NCBI GenBank assembly: GCA_028285265.1 | Contig: JANQPX010000069.1 | Location: 62,001 to 126,000, forward strand | Length of the DNA: 64,000 bases | Origin: Geminicoccaceae bacterium | Lineage (GTDB): Bacteria; Pseudomonadota; Alphaproteobacteria; Geminicoccales; Geminicoccaceae | Reading direction: 5' to 3' | Shown here: in pieces, positions 61,197 to 64,000 of the stretch | Layout: each line of letters opens with the position of its first letter | How positions within the stretch are numbered: position 1 is the stretch's first letter | Translations under genes and position numbers: made by a program | The notes under the pieces: model-generated | The model's database searches: none | What the model was told of the DNA's origin: nothing | What the model saw: the letters and a program-made list of their open reading frames with translations, nothing else

Positions 61197-62336
61197 ATGC
61201 AGTCGATAACTCGAAGATTAGGCGTCCTTCTCTTGACATTTCCTGCGTTCTTTGGGGCTGAGGCGTTGGCTGCCGGCATGGGCTTAGATCTTGAAGATCT
61301 TGATGATTATGCGTTTGTTGCGAGTAGGAACACTAGTGAGATTGCCGTCATTTCCACATCAGATGATCTACTCATTGGTTCGCTCGATTTGGAACACATC
61401 CCAAGTCAACTCGTCATTTCAAAGAACCAACGAAAGTTAGCAGCCACGCATAAGATGGAAGAACAACTGAGCATTATTGATCTTGAGAAAGGCATTGTGA
61501 CAGTGGTCATCGATCTTGGATTTCGTCCAGCAGCACTCCAGATCGATGATAGAGCAGGTGTCGTCGCCGTCGCGGATCCATCCTCGGGCGCGCTGGCGAT
61601 GATATCCCTCGAGACTGAGAAACAGCTCTTCTCGATCGACAAGCTCGACGATCTGACTGATCTGATGTTCGATCGTGATGGTGAGCATCTTTTGGTGTCG
61701 CACGGCCATCGCGGCAAGATCAGCGTGGTTGATACCAAGAGCGGTGAGTTGCGTAGACCAATCACCTTATCGACCAGCGAAGGTATCGTCGAATTGGTAA
61801 GGACGCCCGGTGGGAAGACCGGATTGGCGTTGCACGGCGAAAGCGGCTTGGTGAGTGCGCTCGATTTAGTTGAAAAGGTTCAGATCCGATCAACGCGGCT
61901 GTCTGGTCCTGTTTATCGCGGTTTTCCGACGGCCAACAGTCAGTACTTCCTCCTCCCGATCGGCACAGGCGAGACAGTGTCGATGGTATCGTCTTGGACC
62001 CATCGTGAATCGGAGCGTCTACCAGGAATCGAAAATATTGTCGGCATGAATTTTGCGATGTTTGACAGCGTTGCCTTTGCTTTCGGAGGGGAAGAGAGCG
62101 CTGCCAATGTCATCAGTCTCCTTGGAAACCAGAGATCGACGTTGATCACACTTCCGGGACATCCAGAGACTGGTTTGACTGTTGAACTGGGAACTAAAGT
62201 CTATGTTGCCCTGAGTAATACCAACCAAGTTGCCATTATCGATGCCATTAGCAAGAACATAGCCGGTGTCATTGACGATGTCGGTGATGAACCATGGGCG
62301 ATTACGGCGGCTGGTGGTCTAGGCTATTGCCACTAG
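61197..62336 (+). CDS. secreted YncE-like beta-propeller protein
   Basis: A 379-residue exported protein: signal peptide (about 1-25, RLGVLLLTFPAFFGAEALAAG), then repeated blade motifs of the YncE/cytochrome-D1-like propeller (DYAFVASRNTSEIAVISTSDD, NQRKLAATHKMEEQLSIIDLEKG, GVVAVADPSSGALAMISLETEK, GEHLLVSHGHRGKISVVDTKSG, KVYVALSNTNQVAIIDAIS). The ATG at 61197 has AAGGTGGG before it. It is followed after 39 bp by a Sco1-type protein, so a periplasmic redox- or copper-related role is possible. No haem or metal motif is visible. Confidence 0.83.
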   Translation: MQSITRRLGVLLLTFPAFFGAEALAAGMGLDLEDLDDYAFVASRNTSEIAVISTSDDLLIGSLDLEHIPSQLVISKNQRKLAATHKMEEQLSIIDLEKGIVTVVIDLGFRPAALQIDDRAGVVAVADPSSGALAMISLETEKQLFSIDKLDDLTDLMFDRDGEHLLVSHGHRGKISVVDTKSGELRRPITLSTSEGIVELVRTPGGKTGLALHGESGLVSALDLVEKVQIRSTRLSGPVYRGFPTANSQYFLLPIGTGETVSMVSSWTHRESERLPGIENIVGMNFAMFDSVAFAFGGEESAANVISLLGNQRSTLITLPGHPETGLTVELGTKVYVALSNTNQVAIIDAISKNIAGVIDDVGDEPWAITAAGGLGYCH

Positions 62337-62375
62337 ATCAAGACTTGGCGGTTCCTGCCGAAAGCGGATCTTAAC

Positions 62376-62999
62376 ATGATTGCCGATCGACTCGTTATCG
62401 TAGCAGGTGCCGTGCTCGCTGCTTTGGCGCTGATAGCGACTGGGTGGATCTTGGCCGTTAAGCTCATGCAGGCGGAGACCGTCGGTGGACCGGGTTTAAT
62501 CGTGATGCCGAGTAGTCTAGGTGGTGCCTTTGAATTGACCGATCACAGAGGGCGACGGGTCAGCGATCAGGTGTTCACTGGTCGACCAACACTGATCTAT
62601 TTCGGCTACACGTATTGTCCTGACATCTGCCCTATGTCCTTGCAGACTATCGCAGCAACCCTTGAAGACCCGGCCGTCAACGTCAATGCGGTGTTCGTGA
62701 CCGTCGATCCCGAGCGTGATACGGTCGCTCATCTTGCCGACTACATGCCGCTATTCCATGAGGAAATCGTGGGCCTAACGGGGTCGGTCCTAGAGATCCA
62801 GCCCATTGCTGGAACGTTCGGTGTCTATTATCGGCACCGCAAGGACATCGACCCGGAAGCCTACCCAGTTGACCACTCATCCTACATCTATCTCATGGAT
62901 GAAAACTGGCGGCTAGCGGCCGTCTTCCGGCATGATGTCACCGTTGACGAAATGAAGGATGTTCTCAAGGCTCTTAAAAGCGACAAACCTCAGCCATGA
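62376..62999 (+). CDS. Sco1/SenC/PrrC family copper chaperone
   Basis: A 207-residue membrane-anchored thioredoxin-fold protein. N-terminal span (about 5-28), then FGYTYCPDICPMSLQTI with the copper-binding CxxxC, FVTVDPERDTVAHLADYM, and YPVDHSSYIYLMDENW with the conserved histidine. Typical length of bacterial Sco1. Used for CuA assembly of cytochrome c oxidase or for thiol redox in the periplasm. Its last 26 bp overlap a small minus-strand frame. Confidence 0.93.
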   Translation: MIADRLVIVAGAVLAALALIATGWILAVKLMQAETVGGPGLIVMPSSLGGAFELTDHRGRRVSDQVFTGRPTLIYFGYTYCPDICPMSLQTIAATLEDPAVNVNAVFVTVDPERDTVAHLADYMPLFHEEIVGLTGSVLEIQPIAGTFGVYYRHRKDIDPEAYPVDHSSYIYLMDENWRLAAVFRHDVTVDEMKDVLKALKSDKPQP

Positions 63000-63171
63000 C
63001 TGCCATCGCTTCAAACATGGCTTTCTGCGCCGCAATGAAGTTTTCCGATGACGCGAACAGGGCGAGCGAAACTGTCCCGATCATCAGGGCAATCGCGATG
63101 GAAAGCGTTGTAATCCCATCCTGTGAAGGCGATCGTCTCATAGGGCCAAGCATTGGTGGTTGAAAACTCAT
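62974..63171 (-). CDS. possible small membrane protein (65 aa)
   Basis: A short minus-strand frame with a hydrophobic segment (about 20-43, TTLSIAIALMIGTVSLALFAS) and a purine-rich GGGGGAT just before the ATG, though only 2-3 nt away. It converges on and overlaps the Sco1 gene end by 26 bp. Unknown family. It may be real or a chance frame opposite a gene end. Confidence 0.3.
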   Translation of the reverse strand: MSFQPPMLGPMRRSPSQDGITTLSIAIALMIGTVSLALFASSENFIAAQKAMFEAMAVMAEVCRF

Positions 63172-64000
63172 TATCCCCCATCGTTGATTTCCTTCAAGGG
63201 GGACTGACAGTCAATCTGATGGGTGAGGCTCGCCGCCTGCCGTAATCAGTTCGTGTCGATACACGTTTTGGCGGGCGACGCTGGTCTGGCTACGCTTAGC
63301 GACCTCACGTCTATGATGGCTAGACGGGTGGTTCTATCGGGAGCGCTCAGAACAGCGCTGCCTCTAGGACTCTCCTGTGTCATGGCGACGTCATTGATAA
63401 CCTTGTTGACGTCCAATGAACCGCCGCTGAGTCCGCTCAAATCCCCAATCATATCATAGACGGTAACATCACTTCCGCACTGCCATCATAGGTTTGACGG
63501 GTCGTCCTGAGGAGATCACTTCCATCGCTGACGTCCATCGCGGCTACCATACGAGGAATGGTGTGGATGGGGGCGTTGAGGACTAATTCGTCAATCTCTT
63601 ATCTTTCCACTATCTCATGGGGCTGAATGATCGGCATGTCGCCCATTTTGGCCATGAAGTGACGGAAGAAGAGAATGTCCAAGGCGCCCTCAAGCTTGTC
63701 GAGTAGGGACGAGAGCACGTTACTAAGTGGCAGCTAATACTAGTCGCGGACATTGCGAAGATGACTGGATATCAACCGATCCAAAGCTGGATATCATCTG
63801 CAAGATGAACCACGGCCAGCCCGAGTACTGGCGTCAACCTTTTTCCTACTTTTGGCCAGCAGACAGGACGTAGCAACGATTTGCGCTATACGTTCTAGGA
63901 CAATGGTGCGGCAGCCGAATGACGGCTCTCACGGGCAACAAGGCCAGAAAAACCGGACTAACAAAATTCGCCATAAAAGCGAATGTTGTGTGAGATATAC
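63172..64000. other. right-end gene-poor interval, possibly decayed
   Basis: About 830 bp. On the minus strand two adjacent frames (about 63440-63545 and 63246-63470) read GSDLLRTTRQTYDGS and DVTVYDMIGDLSGLSGGSLDVNKV in different registers, which could be one frameshifted remnant of unknown family. The rest up to the window end shows nothing. Confidence 0.3.

Noticed and set aside
1..64000. tRNA, rRNA, CRISPR arrays, intact transposases and attachment sites
   Set aside because: Looked for T-loop-like motifs, direct repeats with spacers, and transposase or integrase signatures; found only chance matches inside coding genes.

Overview
The window reads as chromosomal DNA of an alphaproteobacterium, probably a Hyphomicrobiales (Rhizobiales) or related lineage. 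The basis is indirect: moderate GC by eye, protein families common in that class (a TRAP transporter next to Xsc/Pta and a SoeABC-type enzyme, YeeE/YedE half-proteins beside an MBL persulfide-dioxygenase-like protein, ArsR-SRPBCC pairs, Crp/Fnr and IclR regulators), and tightly overlapping genes with ATGA or GTGA junctions. No rRNA, tRNA, CRISPR array, intact insertion sequence or phage gene was seen. The species cannot be fixed from the sequence alone.

Layout. (1) 231-2571: a YghU-type glutathione-dependent oxidoreductase and a BdcA-like dehydrogenase divergent from its TetR regulator BdcR. (2) 2780-4508: a 49-residue membrane protein and a membrane-fused spermidine-synthase-like protein. 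(3) 4591-7386: a reactive-sulfur module with a Crp/Fnr regulator carrying a cysteine pair, a DUF2892 protein, two YeeE/YedE half transporters and an MBL hydrolase. (4) 8137-9246: an orphan ABC-transporter-like membrane domain without an ATPase. (5) 10057-32743: a 22-kb cell-surface glycan locus. (6) 33139-49537: a universal stress protein and a complete C2-sulfonate (best fit isethionate) catabolic set: IclR regulator, TRAP transporter, GMC dehydrogenase, Xsc, Pta, SoeABC and an SLC13 anion permease. (7) 49563-53948: class III aminotransferase, MarR-GNAT fusion, PCMT-like methyltransferase, GST. (8) 54329-60520: two ArsR-SRPBCC regulatory modules around a GGDEF-EAL protein, each with a strong promoter overlapped by an inverted repeat. 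(9) 61197-62999: a YncE-like beta-propeller and a Sco1-type copper protein. The right end and several gaps look gene-poor or decayed.

The glycan locus is the most interesting part. A minus-strand run of nine tightly packed genes (26098 down to 11075) encodes glycosyltransferases, two sulfotransferases, two large multidomain proteins with NodB-like deacetylase domains, an esterase, a class II aminoacyl-tRNA-synthetase-like amino acid:[carrier protein] ligase, and a carrier protein fused to an SGNH hydrolase. Divergent from it is a plus-strand trio: an unknown protein, a KAS III-type enzyme and an acyl carrier protein. Converging on that trio is a second minus-strand operon (32743 down to 28282): a membrane-anchored NodB-like protein, two membrane-anchored SGNH or SGNH-like proteins, an MBOAT acyltransferase, and a 47-residue single-span protein whose last six residues (HVYQQY) resemble the tyrosine-containing C-terminal motif of Gram-positive DltX. 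Together these supply the parts of a Dlt-like pathway: activation of an acyl or aminoacyl group, loading on a carrier, MBOAT transfer across the membrane, and placement on an extracellular glycan by SGNH proteins. The activating enzyme is an aaRS paralogue or a KAS III enzyme instead of DltA. This functional reading is inference; the individual family assignments are mostly firm.

In the sulfonate region the genes fit one route: TRAP uptake, GMC oxidation to sulfoacetaldehyde, Xsc cleavage to acetyl phosphate and sulfite, Pta to acetyl-CoA, SoeABC oxidation of sulfite to sulfate, and anion export.
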